DNA of 25,350 nt, taken from Streptomyces sp. NRRL WC-3605. Lineage in GTDB: Bacteria > Actinomycetota > Actinomycetes > Streptomycetales > Streptomycetaceae. The notes under the pieces were generated by a model. That model saw only the letters and a list, made by a program, of their open reading frames with translations, was not told where the DNA came from and searched no databases. The DNA lies in contig NZ_LLZN01000094.1 of NCBI RefSeq assembly GCF_001509795.1, positions 1 to 25,350 on the forward strand. The letters run 5' to 3'. Positions 15,727 through 24,099 of this stretch are shown one piece after another. Numbering within the stretch: position 1 is the first letter of the stretch; each line of letters starts with the position of its first letter. The position numbers were made by a program, and so were the translations under genes.

Positions 15727-16821
15727 CTACGACAGGCCGCCGCCGAAGGCGTACTGGAGGGCCAGGCTGGAGGAGGAGACGACCACCCACAGGCAGGCGC
15801 CCAGCAGCAGGGGGCGGGGGCCGGTGCGGCGCAGGGCCGCGAGGTCGGTGGACAGGCCGACGGCGGACAGCGCGACGGTGATGAGGAAGACGGACAGCTC
15901 CTTGAGGCCCGGATGCGCCGCGGCGGGGACGAGACCGGCGCTGTTCGCCGCGGCCGCCAGCAGGAAGGCCACGAGGAACCAGGGCACCAGCCTGGTCGGC
16001 CGCACCGGCGCGGAGGGGGTGGAGCGGGCGCGGCGTCCGGCCAGGAGCGCCAGGCCCAGACAGACCGGGATGATCATCAAGGTTCGGGTCAGCTTGACGA
16101 CCACCGCGTCGTCGACCGCGCCGGGGCCGTAGGCGGTGGCGACGGCCACCACGGACGACATGTCGTTGACCGCGGTCCCGGCGAACAGGCCGAAGACCTG
16201 GGGATCCATGCCGAGGAGGTGGCCGATCAGGGGGAAGACGACGACCGCGGCGATGTTGAAGAGGAAGATCGTCGAGATGGCGTAGGCGACCTGCGCGCTC
16301 GCGGCGCCGATGACCGGGGTGACCGCGGCGATCGCCGACGCGCCGCAGATGCCGGTGCCCGCTCCGATGAGGGTGCGCAGATCGCCGCCGACGCCGAGCC
16401 GGCGTCCGATGACCCGGGCGGCGAGCAGACAGGCGGCCAGGGAGCCGATCATGACCGGGAGGGAGCTGCCGCCCACGTGGAGCACCTGGGAGAGCGACAG
16501 TTGTGCGCCGAGCAGGGCGACCCCGGCCTGGAGGACGGGTTTGCCGGCCAGGCGCAGGCCGGGCGTGAGGCGGGGGGCCGGTCTGTGGGCGGCGGCGACC
16601 AGGACGCCGAGGATCACGGCGGTCACCGGACCGCCGAGGACGGGGAGCCGTTCGCCCACCGCCATGGCCACCACCGCGACGACCAGGGCCACGGCCAGCC
16701 CAGGTATCCAGGACCCGCGCACCGGCCGGGCGGCGGCCGCCGCGGCCGGGGCGGGGTCGCCCGGCCGGGGGCCGCGGTCCGGGGTGGACCGGGGCTCCCG
16801 GGCGTCCGTCTCCTTCCTCAC
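15727..16821 (-). CDS. YeiH-family putative anion (sulfate/sulfite) exporter
   Basis: GTG 16821 overlaps the ligase stop codon by 4 bases (GTGA); the product has 364 residues. After a charged Pro/Ala-rich N-terminus, about ten hydrophobic helices follow. Family marks include [48 protein letters not shown], and [19 protein letters not shown]. These match PF03601 (YeiH, TIGR00698), annotated as a putative sulfate exporter with little biochemistry behind it. Being coupled to a dioxygenase and a ligase, it may remove an anion released by that pathway; sulfite or sulfate would fit if the dioxygenase is desulfonating. Last gene of its operon. Confidence 0.88.
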   Translation of the reverse strand: MRKETDAREPRSTPDRGPRPGDPAPAAAAAARPVRGSWIPGLAVALVVAVVAMAVGERLPVLGGPVTAVILGVLVAAAHRPAPRLTPGLRLAGKPVLQAGVALLGAQLSLSQVLHVGGSSLPVMIGSLAACLLAARVIGRRLGVGGDLRTLIGAGTGICGASAIAAVTPVIGAASAQVAYAISTIFLFNIAAVVVFPLIGHLLGMDPQVFGLFAGTAVNDMSSVVAVATAYGPGAVDDAVVVKLTRTLMIIPVCLGLALLAGRRARSTPSAPVRPTRLVPWFLVAFLLAAAANSAGLVPAAAHPGLKELSVFLITVALSAVGLSTDLAALRRTGPRPLLLGACLWVVVSSSSLALQYAFGGGLS

Positions 16822-18347
16822 GAGTCCGACCCTTGTCCGCCGGTGTGCCCCGTGGCCGCCTGCTCCACGACGACGATCTCGCGCTTGAGGATCTTGCCGG
16901 TGGCGCCCTTGGGGAGGGCGTCGGTGAAGGTGACGATCCGCGGGTACTTGTAGGCGGCCACCCGTTCCCTGACGAAGTTCCGGATCTCTTCGGCGGTGGC
17001 CTCCGCGCCGTCCCGGAGGGCCACCACGGCCGCTATCTCCTCGCCGTGGACGTCGTGCGGCACACCGACCACGGCGGCCTCGGCGACGGCGGGGTGCTCG
17101 TAGAGGACCTCCTCGATCTCGCGCGGGTAGACGTTGTAGCCGCCGCGGATGACGAGGTCCTTCTTGCGGTCGACGATGAAGTAATAGCCGTCCTCGTCGA
17201 CGCGGGCGAGGTCGCCGGTGTGGAACCAGCCGTCGCGGACGGCGTCCGCGGTCGCCTCGGGGCGGTTGCGGTAGCCCTTCATCACGTTCTCGCCGCGGAT
17301 CGCGATCTCCCCCACCTCGCCGGGGCCCACGTCGGTGCCGTCGTCCGTGACGAGCCGGGCCTCGACCCCGCGGATGGGCACCCCGATCGAGCCGGCCTTG
17401 CGGGGGCGGTCCGGGGGGTTGAACACGGCGACCGGCGAGGTCTCCGACAGCCCGTAGCCCTCCAGCACCGTGACGTCGAATTGCCGTTCGAAGCCGTGCA
17501 GCACCTCCACCGGCAGGGAGGCGCCGCCGGACACGGCGAGGCGCAGCCGGGACAGGTCGTGGTCCCCGGGCCCCCCGGCGTTGAGCAGGGCCGCGTACAT
17601 GGTGGGGACGCCGAGGAAGACGGTGACCCGGTCCCGGTGCAGGATCCGCAGCGCCGCGGCCGGGTCGAACCGTGGCAGCAGGGTCAGGGTGGCGCCGGCG
17701 ACGACGGCGGCGTTGAGGGCGCAGGTCTGCCCGAAGGCATGGAACAGCGGCAGGCCGCCGAACAGGACGTCGTCCGGACCGATCCGGATCAGCGTCTCCA
17801 CGGTCGTGACCGCGTTGGTCGACAGGTTGCGGTGGGTGAGCTCGGCGCCCTTCGGGGTGCCTGTCGTCCCGGAGGTGTAGAGGATGACGGCGGTGTCGCC
17901 GTCGGCCCGCTCGACGACCTCGGCCAGTGGCTCGGCCGCCTGGGCCAGGGCGTCGAAGTCCGCGTTGGTGACCAGGCATTCCACGCCCGTCTCGGCGGCG
18001 GCCTTCGTCACCTCCGCCGCGAAGAGGGAGGCGGTCAGCACGATCCGGGAGCCGGAGTCCGTCAGGGTGTGGGCCACTTCGCGGGACTTGAGCAGCGGGT
18101 TCATCGGGACGACGACGCCGCCGGCCCGCAGGATGCCGTAGTAGGCGACCGGGAAGAGGGTGACGTTGGGCATGACCATCGCGACGCGATCGCCGGGCCG
18201 GACGCCCCGCTCCCGCAGGAGGGCGGCGACGCGCGCGGCGGCGTCGTCCAGCTGGGCGTAGGTGAGGACGGTGTCGTCCTGGCGTACGGCGATGCGGTCG
18301 CCGTGGGCTCCGGCCGTTTCCGCCAGGGCTGCCGCGAGGTTGTTCAT
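16818..18347 (-). CDS. Acyl-CoA ligase (FadD-like AMP-forming synthetase)
   Basis: ATG 18347 overlaps the dioxygenase stop codon by 4 bases; the product has 509 residues. The P-loop [11 protein letters not shown] lies at 157-167, then [29 protein letters not shown] with the hinge [20 protein letters not shown], and the catalytic Lys at about 485 in [12 protein letters not shown]. Overall layout and length are like FadD13-type short single-domain acyl-CoA synthetases. It activates a carboxylic acid with ATP and CoA; the side-chain pocket does not reveal which. The tight coupling to the dioxygenase suggests it acts on that enzyme's substrate or product. Confidence 0.9.
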   Translation of the reverse strand: MNNLAAALAETAGAHGDRIAVRQDDTVLTYAQLDDAAARVAALLRERGVRPGDRVAMVMPNVTLFPVAYYGILRAGGVVVPMNPLLKSREVAHTLTDSGSRIVLTASLFAAEVTKAAAETGVECLVTNADFDALAQAAEPLAEVVERADGDTAVILYTSGTTGTPKGAELTHRNLSTNAVTTVETLIRIGPDDVLFGGLPLFHAFGQTCALNAAVVAGATLTLLPRFDPAAALRILHRDRVTVFLGVPTMYAALLNAGGPGDHDLSRLRLAVSGGASLPVEVLHGFERQFDVTVLEGYGLSETSPVAVFNPPDRPRKAGSIGVPIRGVEARLVTDDGTDVGPGEVGEIAIRGENVMKGYRNRPEATADAVRDGWFHTGDLARVDEDGYYFIVDRKKDLVIRGGYNVYPREIEEVLYEHPAVAEAAVVGVPHDVHGEEIAAVVALRDGAEATAEEIRNFVRERVAAYKYPRIVTFTDALPKGATGKILKREIVVVEQAATGHTGGQGSDS

Positions 18348-19477
18348 TCGTCGTCCGTTCCGTCGGGGCTTGAGGGGTGGGTGTGGGGACGGCAGGAGCC
18401 GCCGGTGTCGCCGGTGCCGGGGATCGTGACCACGTCGCGGGGGGTGATTCCGCCGCGGCCGGAGCCGTCCCCGGCGTGCGGGAGGTCGCCCCAGAAGTGC
18501 GGGGGAAGGTCGCGTCCCTGGCGCAGGGTCAGCCAGAGCCGCAGCAGGTGGCGCTTGCGTTCGGGCTCGGCGAAGTCCTCGTACTCCGTGCGGGAGTGCA
18601 GGACCGCGTAGTTGTTGACCAGCAGCAGGTCACCGGGCTCGAAGTCGAGGTCCAGGCGGTGCCGGGGGGAGCGTGCCGCCTCGTCGACGAGGTCGAACAG
18701 CTCCACGTCGGCCCGCTTTAGTCGCGGGACTCCGGACAGGCGCTGGGCGGACTCCAGGTAGGGGCGGTGGTAGCGCATGCTGAGCTTTCCCCCGTGCCAG
18801 GTGGCGAGGGGGGCCGCGTGGTAGGGGCGCTCGCCGGGGGCGTGTTCACCCCGGCGGTCGAGGTAGTGGGTGCGGTACAGCCGCTCGACGAGGTCGGGAC
18901 GGCGCGCCAGGACGGCGTTGTGGACCGCGCCGGCACTGACGAGCGAGGTGCGAGCGCCGGCGCGGGGCGTATTCAGGCACAGGAGCCCGAGCACGTCGGA
19001 CCCGTCGGTGTGGAACGGCAGCGCCGCTCTCGTCTGGTAGCCGCGCGTGGACGGGTCGGCCAGGGTGCGTCCGGTGTCGCGGACGTGACCGAGCATGTGG
19101 CCGGCCGCGTTCTGCGACACCGGGACACCCAAGTGCTGCCCCAGCCCCCAGAACAGGGTGCTCGCCGCCGCCCGGCTGTACTGCTCGACGGGGATGCGTC
19201 TGACCAGGACGAACCCTCGGCCGTTCTCCAGCACGTCGACGACGCGTTCGAGCACACCTGCCAGGGTCGGCAGCGGGAAGTCGGCGGAGCCCACCTTCAG
19301 CAGCGGGACACCGCGCTCGCGGACCGCGCGCAGGGCGGACTCGAGCTCCTCGATCTGCTCGGGCGACAGCCGCAGGACCCACCCCTCACGGTCGGCCAGG
19401 TCCGCCCCGCTCCAGACGGCCGGTCCCGTGCAGGGCCGGCGCAGCACCTCGATCACGTTCGTGTGCACCGCGGACAC
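18344..19477 (-). CDS. TauD/TfdA-like Fe(II)/2-oxoglutarate dioxygenase, 377 residues
   Basis: The start is GTG 19477, after GGGGAG. This is a different subfamily from the dioxygenase at 9880: longer, with an N-terminal helical extension. Iron ligands appear as H156-T-D158 in [16 protein letters not shown] and H294 in [14 protein letters not shown]. The 2-oxoglutarate Arg is in KRHLLRLWL (R309 or R313). The last 45 residues are a Gly/Pro/His-rich tail containing [13 protein letters not shown]. The family is often labelled taurine dioxygenase, but few members are tested. It heads the minus-strand operon and is divergent from the AraC regulator, which probably controls it. Confidence 0.9.
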   Translation of the reverse strand: MSAVHTNVIEVLRRPCTGPAVWSGADLADREGWVLRLSPEQIEELESALRAVRERGVPLLKVGSADFPLPTLAGVLERVVDVLENGRGFVLVRRIPVEQYSRAAASTLFWGLGQHLGVPVSQNAAGHMLGHVRDTGRTLADPSTRGYQTRAALPFHTDGSDVLGLLCLNTPRAGARTSLVSAGAVHNAVLARRPDLVERLYRTHYLDRRGEHAPGERPYHAAPLATWHGGKLSMRYHRPYLESAQRLSGVPRLKRADVELFDLVDEAARSPRHRLDLDFEPGDLLLVNNYAVLHSRTEYEDFAEPERKRHLLRLWLTLRQGRDLPPHFWGDLPHAGDGSGRGGITPRDVVTIPGTGDTGGSCRPHTHPSSPDGTDDE

Positions 19478-19498
19478 ACTTCTCCCCTTCGAGCGTCT

Positions 19499-19579
19499 GA
19501 TGGATTCCGATGGAGCGATACGGATGTCCTTGCGCCCCCCGCTGTCTCGGCGCCGTGTTCCGGGGGATTCACTCCATCG
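19499..19579. promoter_or_regulatory. Candidate AraC operator half-sites
   Basis: GATGGA occurs at 19499-19504 and again at 19509-19514, a 10-base period that places both on the same DNA face, as AraC-family half-sites are. The extended CGATGGAG (19508-19515) is mirrored by CTCCATCG at 19572-19579, an arrangement that could allow looping. They lie between the dioxygenase start and the AraC promoter. No binding data; pattern only. Confidence 0.35.
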
Positions 19580-19617
19580 CGAGTGGTGCCACAGTAGGGC
19601 AGCCCGTGTCGCGTCGC

Positions 19618-19646
19618 TTGACGTGGCGTGACGTCTGACTTATCAA
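19618..19646 (+). promoter_or_regulatory. Promoter of the AraC regulator gene
   Basis: TTGACG (19618-19623) and TATCAA (19641-19646) are separated by exactly 17 bases, a housekeeping sigma-70-type (HrdB-like) promoter. The expected start point gives a leader of roughly 20 bases before ATG 19675. A direct repeat TGACGT (19619-19624 and 19629-19634, 10-base period) overlaps the -35 and could be an autoregulatory site. Confidence 0.65.
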
Positions 19647-19674
19647 TCAGGGACACACGCCAGGGAGCGCGCCC

Positions 19675-20757
19675 ATGATGAAGCCCCTCGTCCGCAACGC
19701 CGCCCTGAGCGGCTACGTGGAGCTGAGCCAGTCGCTCGGCATCGACCCGCGAGCCCTGATGAAGCGGGTCGGCCTGGATCCCGCCGGCCTCGCGGTCCAG
19801 GACCGGTGGATCTCCGGCGTGGCCGTGATCCAGCTGCTCGAGCTGTCCGCGGCGGCCGCCCGCCGCGAGGACTTCGGCCTGCTCCTCGCCGAGCGGCGCC
19901 GCTTCTCCAGCCTGGGGCCCATCAGCCTGGTCATTCGCGAGGAGCCGGACGTCCGCAGCGCGCTAGAGCTCCTCGTCCGGCACGAGCACATGTACAACGA
20001 GCTGCTGCACAGCAGGCTGTCCGAGGCGAACGGCCTGGCCACGCTCAAGGTGAGCCTGGAGCCGGCGGAGACGGCGGCGACCCGCCAGTCCGTGGAGCTG
20101 GCCGTGGGTGCCTTCCACCAGGTGCTGCGCACGTTCCTCGGCGCGCGCTGGCAGGCACTGTCCGTGTGCCTCACGCACGGCGCGCCGAAGGATCCCAGGA
20201 GCCACCATCGCGTCTTCGGTCCTGTGGTGGAATTCGACGGCGAGTTCGACGGGATTGTCTTCTACGCCAGCGACCTCCACGCCCCCAACCCTCTGGGGGA
20301 TCCGATGCTGCGGGCCTACGCACGGCAGTTCTTCGACGCCATCGCGACCTCGCGGGACACGACGGTGCTGGACCGGGTACGGGATCTGATCGAGGTCCTG
20401 CTGCCGACCGGCCGGTGTTCCATCGAGCAGGTCGCCGGCAGTTTGGGGGTCGACCGTCGGACCGTGCACCGGCACCTGGCGGCGTCGGGCGAGACGTTCT
20501 CCTCCGTCCTCAACGCGACGCGCAGCCAGCTGGCGGAACAGCTCGTGCCCAACCCGAGGCGTTCGCTGACGGAGATCTCCGGCTTGCTCGGGTTCTCCGC
20601 GCCGAGCGCCTTCTCCCGCTGGTTCCGCGAGCAATTCGGCTGCAGCGCGCGGGAATGGCGGACCCGACGCGCCGAACGGGGGCCGGGGGAGGGTGACCCC
20701 GGAGGAGCGCCGGAGGGGCACGCGGGTACGGAAATGCGTCGCATCCCGGACTGGTGA
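19675..20757 (+). CDS. AraC-family regulator with OruR-type N-terminal domain
   Basis: ATG 19675 (or 19678) follows AGGGAG; the product has 360 residues. Residues about 10-205 form the arabinose-binding-like domain of the OruR/ArgR type (PF12625), with LSQSLGIDPRALMKRVGLD at the start and LGPISLVIREEPDVRSAL in the middle. The C-terminal double helix-turn-helix spans about 240-340: SIEQVAGSLGVDRRTVHRHL, then SLTEISGLLGFSAPSAFSRW followed by REQFGCSAREWR. Such proteins sense small metabolites and usually activate adjacent catabolic genes. It is divergent from the dioxygenase-ligase-exporter operon and may also act on the BKACE operon. The ligand is unknown. Confidence 0.92.
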   Translation: MMKPLVRNAALSGYVELSQSLGIDPRALMKRVGLDPAGLAVQDRWISGVAVIQLLELSAAAARREDFGLLLAERRRFSSLGPISLVIREEPDVRSALELLVRHEHMYNELLHSRLSEANGLATLKVSLEPAETAATRQSVELAVGAFHQVLRTFLGARWQALSVCLTHGAPKDPRSHHRVFGPVVEFDGEFDGIVFYASDLHAPNPLGDPMLRAYARQFFDAIATSRDTTVLDRVRDLIEVLLPTGRCSIEQVAGSLGVDRRTVHRHLAASGETFSSVLNATRSQLAEQLVPNPRRSLTEISGLLGFSAPSAFSRWFREQFGCSAREWRTRRAERGPGEGDPGGAPEGHAGTEMRRIPDW

Positions 20758-20772
20758 GCCGTCCGCTCTGGC

Positions 20773-21171
20773 ATGGGCCGTCGGGGCCCCTATGCGTTCG
20801 TCAACGCTGCGGTTGAATGGGTGGAGCTGACCAACACCGCGCGCCGGTCGGTGAACCTCGCCGGCTGGACGTTGACGGACGAGGACGGTCACACCTACAC
20901 CTTCGACTACTACCGCCTCGAAGGGCGTGCCACGCTCCGTGTTCACACTGGCAAGGGCCGTGACACCCGCAGTGACCTGTACCAGGACCGCCGCCACTAC
21001 GTGTGGGACAACCACTCCGACACCGCCACCCTGCGCAACGACCGGGGCCGCTTCATCGACGACGAGTCCTGGGGCGGCGACCACCACCGCCGCGGCGGGC
21101 ACCACCGCGACGAGTCGTGGGGCGGTCACCACCGTAACGGCGGCCACCACCACGGCGACTTTCGCCGCTGA
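20773..21171 (+). pseudogene. Lamin-tail-domain protein lacking its N-terminus
   Basis: The frame reads EWVELTNTARRSVNLAGWTL, then DEDGHTYTF, DLYQDRRHYVWDN and DTATLRNDRGRF, the lamin tail domain (PF00932) of a common secreted Streptomyces protein. It ends in a His/Gly/Arg-rich tail. Complete members start with a signal peptide and a further 40-60 residues before EWVE; here these are missing. The only upstream start, ATG 20773, has no good ribosome site. The family match begins at about 20815, 58 bases after the AraC stop codon, so the 5' part was probably removed by a rearrangement. Confidence 0.65.
20810..20817 (+). repeat. Right copy of direct repeat CGGTTGAA
   Basis: The same octamer occurs at 7238-7245. 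Here it lies exactly where the lamin-tail gene begins to match its family. Confidence 0.25.
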
Positions 21172-21307
21172 CCTGCACCCGTCCCGGCCGGTGACCACCG
21201 AGCCACGGTTCTTCATGCCGACGTGACTCCACGATGGCGTGAGTGTGACCAGATCCCGCACGGCGGTTCGGTACCGTACGGGCCCGCCACACAACCCCGG
21301 GGGAGCC

Positions 21308-21845
21308 ATGCAATACGTGATGACAGAGGAGTACGCGTCAGCCATGGTGACGGTGATCCCGGTCATCATGGTCGTCGCGACCGTGGAGTTCCTGGCCCTC
21401 ATCCAACGCAGGGCGGCGGAGCCTCCCCCAGCGGAAGACATGGACTCACCACTCGCGTGGATCACGGTGCTGCGCGAGTTACTGATCCTGGCCTTCTACG
21501 CGACGTTGATCGTCAGTCACTGCCACGCCGAGATTCTGCTGATCGACTGGCTGGCGTCCAACGACCGTCCCCCATCCCCCGAGATGGCCCGGCGAATCGC
21601 GACCACCGGCATCTCGGGGTTCATCGCAGTCACAGCCGTCACGGGGGGGGCTGATGGTCTGGAAGAGCCTGCGGCCGACGTGGGTCATCTTCCGAGCGCT
21701 ACGGCAGGGCGACGTGCCCGGGTGGAACCAACCGCCACCGCAACGTCCACGACTACCGCACCAGCGGTCCCGGCCACGCCCGATCAACCCCGCCCACCGT
21801 GCCGTGCGCGGCGGTCGGCGACCGCTCCCCAGCACGCGACGGTAA
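21308..21845 (+). pseudogene. Small membrane protein, frameshift in an 8-G run
   Basis: ATG 21308 follows a GGGGGAG site. The first frame has hydrophobic helices (VTVIPVIMVVATVEFLALI; ELLILAFYATLIVSHCHAEI; a third before GFIAVTAVTGG), then reaches a run of eight G at 21643-21650 and loses coding character. Removing one G joins it to the next frame, which reads LMVWKSLRPTWVIFRALRQG and a basic Pro/Arg-rich tail to 21845. The intact protein would have about 178 residues and three membrane segments. I do not recognise the family. The run could be a sequencing error, a fixed mutation or a slippage switch. Confidence 0.6.
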
Positions 21846-21949
21846 CCCCATACCCCCAGAGAACGACACCATTAGGCGACCGAGGCCCTCCCCCCTTCCA
21901 CAACAGCACTCTGGTCTGTGACTTCCGGCTCCCCTGCACCAGCCACGCC

Positions 21950-22270
21950 GCGCCCAGGCCCGAACCGAGGAGGAGCGCCGCGCCGTCACGCAGATTGAGG
22001 AACTCGCCGTCCCGTCGCGCCGCGAAGACCCGCAGGCCGCGCCCGCCGAGGAGACCCCGGCCCCGGAGACCACTGCAGCGACCGAACAGTCGGTGCAGCC
22101 CTCGGCCGCGCCGACGGCCCACCGCGTCGATCGGCCGCGCCGTCGACCTGGCCCTCGTGCGCGCCCGCCAGCCGCGCGTCCTCCCGGAGCCGGCCGCGCC
22201 GGGCGCTGGTGCGCCGCAGGTCATCACGCCGCCCAGATGCGGGCATTGCCAGTGGCCAGCAGGCGTCTGA
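21950..22270 (+). pseudogene. Degraded coding remnant with C-terminal CGHC
   Basis: Between 21950 and about 22125 one frame shows strong third-position bias and reads RTEEERRAVTQIEELAVPS, followed by an Ala/Glu/Pro/Thr-rich stretch. From about 22135 another frame takes over, reading RAVDLALVRARQPRVLPEP and ending CGHCQWPAGV at 22270. The two would join with one indel. There is no start codon or ribosome site, and a stop precedes it, so only a 3' part remains. The acidic helix plus linker style is seen in plasmid-transfer and regulator tails, but no family is assigned. Confidence 0.35.
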
Positions 22271-22272
22271 AA

Positions 22273-22593
22273 TCAGTCGGGCATGGCTCCCATCGGATAC
22301 CTCTCCTGAATGAGGGCGCGGAGTCCTGCTCGTACTGCTACTAGCTGCTCTGCGGTGGCGCTCATCTCGTGTCGCAGTCGCACAAGCCGCCCATCCGCGC
22401 TCCTTCTCTTGATCACCTCGCGGAGCTCGGCGTGGTGACTGTTGACCCAAGCTGCGCGCGCGTCGACAGCCTGATCGAATTCCCCCAGAAGGTTGGGACA
22501 GTAGATGTGCATCATGCTGCGCAAGTTCCGTCGAGCTGCTTGACGGCGCTTCGTTCCGCTCCACCTCTGGGCGACGGGAGCCGAGGGTGACAT
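22273..22593 (-). CDS. Hypothetical helical protein, 106 residues
   Basis: The frame from ATG 22593 reads a coherent charged, helix-rich protein: KRRQAARRNLRSMMHIYC, FDQAVDARAAWVNSHHAELR, LVRLRHEMSATAEQLVAVRA, ending YPMGAMPD. Third-position GC is lower than in neighbouring genes, with several A-ending codons, which may point to a transferred origin. The frame stays open further upstream, and an AGGAG lies 13 bases before ATG 22593, too far to settle the start. No domain is recognised. It could be the C-terminal part of a longer protein. It converges on the remnant ending at 22270. Confidence 0.45.
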   Translation of the reverse strand: MSPSAPVAQRWSGTKRRQAARRNLRSMMHIYCPNLLGEFDQAVDARAAWVNSHHAELREVIKRRSADGRLVRLRHEMSATAEQLVAVRAGLRALIQERYPMGAMPD

Positions 22594-22804
22594 CAGGGCG
22601 TTGATCTCCTGTTTCGACAGCCTTACCGACGAAGAGACGGGCGTCCTGGTGGACGTGGGCTGACATGCGTCGGTGCGCGTGTGGTTCGAGGCCGCTGCCG
22701 CCGTCCGGCGGCGCTGTCGGCACGTGGAGCCGGTCCGTGCGCAGCGACGGGCAGCCGCTTCCATGCGGGGGGGGGCGCGGGGTCCGGCGGCAAGCGGGCT
22801 GATT

Positions 22805-22938
22805 TCAGGCGGCGACGGTGCGAAGGGCCTGCGCGTCCATGGCTGGCTGCGGTCGTCTTCTTCTTGAGCGGGGTGGTGGGGATGGTGTCGACGGGCTGGT
22901 CTGGCTGTTTTCCGGTAGGGGGTGTCCGGGTTGACCAT
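22805..22938 (-). pseudogene. 43-residue peptide gene with two single-base insertions
   Basis: ATG 22938 lies 5 bases after a GGAGG site. The frame starts MVNPDTPYRK; third-position bias then moves to the next frame (VDTIPTTPLKKKTTAA) and again to a third (MDAQALRTVAA, stop at 22805). Removing one A in the AAAA run after the Tyr-Arg codons and one base near the KKKTTAA segment gives a continuous 43-residue peptide with good codon usage throughout. It resembles no family I can name. A short Pro/Thr/Lys-rich peptide could be a RiPP precursor or a small regulator. As read it is broken, either by decay or by sequence error. Confidence 0.42.
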
Positions 22939-22941
22939 TCC

Positions 22942-22959
22942 GACCTCCTGTTGGAGGTC
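22942..22959 (-). promoter_or_regulatory. Hairpin covering the ribosome site of the 43-residue peptide
   Basis: On the minus strand GACCTCC and GGAGGTC form a perfect 7-bp stem with loop AACA, and the right arm contains the GGAGG ribosome site just before ATG 22938. Folding would hide the site, so translation may depend on melting, a protein or a ribosome in the leader. Confidence 0.5.
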
Positions 22960-23146
22960 CGGGCTCGAAAGGTGTGTGCTGGGAGTTGGTTCCCGCGCGG
23001 ATGCGGGGACCCGGGCCGCGGCATCCTGGGGGCCGGCACCGCTTTGGCCGGCCGTCTTCAACTCGGCTCGTCCTCGCCACCGGTGAAGTCGGTGATCTTG
23101 GGAACGAGGACATGACGATCTTCGTTCTCGGGAGGGGAAGACCGGC

Positions 23147-24073
23147 ATGACCGTGCCCGCACCTCGTGACCGACGCCTGTACGGCGACCGGCGGTTCGAC
23201 CTGCGTACCACCACGTTGTTCTTCGTCCTGCTGGCGCTCGTCCTGTGTCTTGTGGCATCGGTGGGCCGCATCGTGGTGGGCATGGTGGAACGCCGTCCGG
23301 AAGGGGCCGGACTGCTCGCCGTACTGATCGTCGCGTCCGTGCTCGCCTCCCGGTCCCGGTGGCGCAGGCTGTCGGCCGCGAGATGCGCGCGCCGCGCGGC
23401 CGAGGCGCTGGAGGCCGCGGCCGAGACCGCGTCCGACAACCTCCGCGACATGCGCCATACGACGGCGGCGCAGGGCATGCGCGGCACGGCGGGGGCCGAA
23501 GGCGTCAGGGGCGCGGCAGCGGCCGTGGCGCTACCGGCCGTCGAGTGCCCGGCCGGTGCGGCGGAATGGGCCTTCGGGTACGGCGCCGACCCTCTGCGCC
23601 CGCAGGTGTCGCCGGTGCCCAGTCCGGCGGCGGCAGCGGGGGAGGAGGCCACCGCCGTTGTCGACCTGCCGGTGGACTGCTTCGAACTCGACCCCGACGC
23701 CTTCGAGCGGACCGTGGCCGACCTGTGCCTGCGTGATGGCTGCGGGGACGTCGAAGTGGTCGGAGGGGCCGGGGACTTGGGCGCCGACGTCACGGCCGTC
23801 ACCCCGGACGGGCGGCGCCTGATCGTCCAGTGCAAGCGCTACTGCGAGACCAACAAGGTGGGCTCCCAGGATCTCCAGCGGTTCGGGGGCACCTGCTTCA
23901 CCGTCCATGAGGCCGACATTGCCGTGGTCGTCACGACGAGCGACTTCACCGCCCCCGCCCTCGAGTACGCCGAGCAGTGCGGAATCCTGTGCGTGAACGG
24001 CGACGAACTGAGTGCCTGGCACGACGGTACCGGGCCCCGGCCGTGGGACTTCGAGGCCACGACCGCTCCCTGA
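23147..24073 (+). CDS. Membrane-anchored Mrr-like restriction endonuclease
   Basis: ATG 23147 follows GGAGGGGAAG; the product has 308 residues. Two hydrophobic segments (about 23-45 and 55-68) anchor the N-terminus, followed by an Ala/Arg-rich linker. Residues about 178-295 are an Mrr_cat-type PD-(D/E)xK domain: LDPDAFERTVADLCLRDG, then GADVTAVTPDGRRLIVQCKRY with D214 and the QxK pair Q228/K230, then DLQRFGGTCF and a final GILCVNGDELSAW. Mrr proteins cleave modified or foreign DNA. Membrane-bound forms are common in Streptomyces and their role is unsettled; defence against incoming DNA is a guess. It is one of the few intact genes in the right flank. Confidence 0.85.
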   Translation: MTVPAPRDRRLYGDRRFDLRTTTLFFVLLALVLCLVASVGRIVVGMVERRPEGAGLLAVLIVASVLASRSRWRRLSAARCARRAAEALEAAAETASDNLRDMRHTTAAQGMRGTAGAEGVRGAAAAVALPAVECPAGAAEWAFGYGADPLRPQVSPVPSPAAAAGEEATAVVDLPVDCFELDPDAFERTVADLCLRDGCGDVEVVGGAGDLGADVTAVTPDGRRLIVQCKRYCETNKVGSQDLQRFGGTCFTVHEADIAVVVTTSDFTAPALEYAEQCGILCVNGDELSAWHDGTGPRPWDFEATTAP

Positions 24074-24099
24074 GCGACCGGGCGAGCTTGGGGGGGCGG

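Noticed and set aside
16833..18611. 592-residue plus-strand frame opposite the ligase
   Set aside because: Antisense to a ligase with all AMP-binding motifs; no domains of its own.
19963..21465. 500-residue minus-strand frame
   Set aside because: Runs antisense to the AraC gene and the lamin-tail remnant; a high-GC artefact.
23058..23112. Tiny minus-strand frame ending ITDFTGGEDEPS
   Set aside because: Codon bias is good but there is no start codon in frame and no ribosome site, so it is not listed as a feature; mentioned only with the neighbouring peptide.
22273..23835. Single 520-residue minus-strand gene
   Set aside because: Only the last 106 residues and a short start at 22938 look coding; the upstream half is antisense to the nuclease gene.
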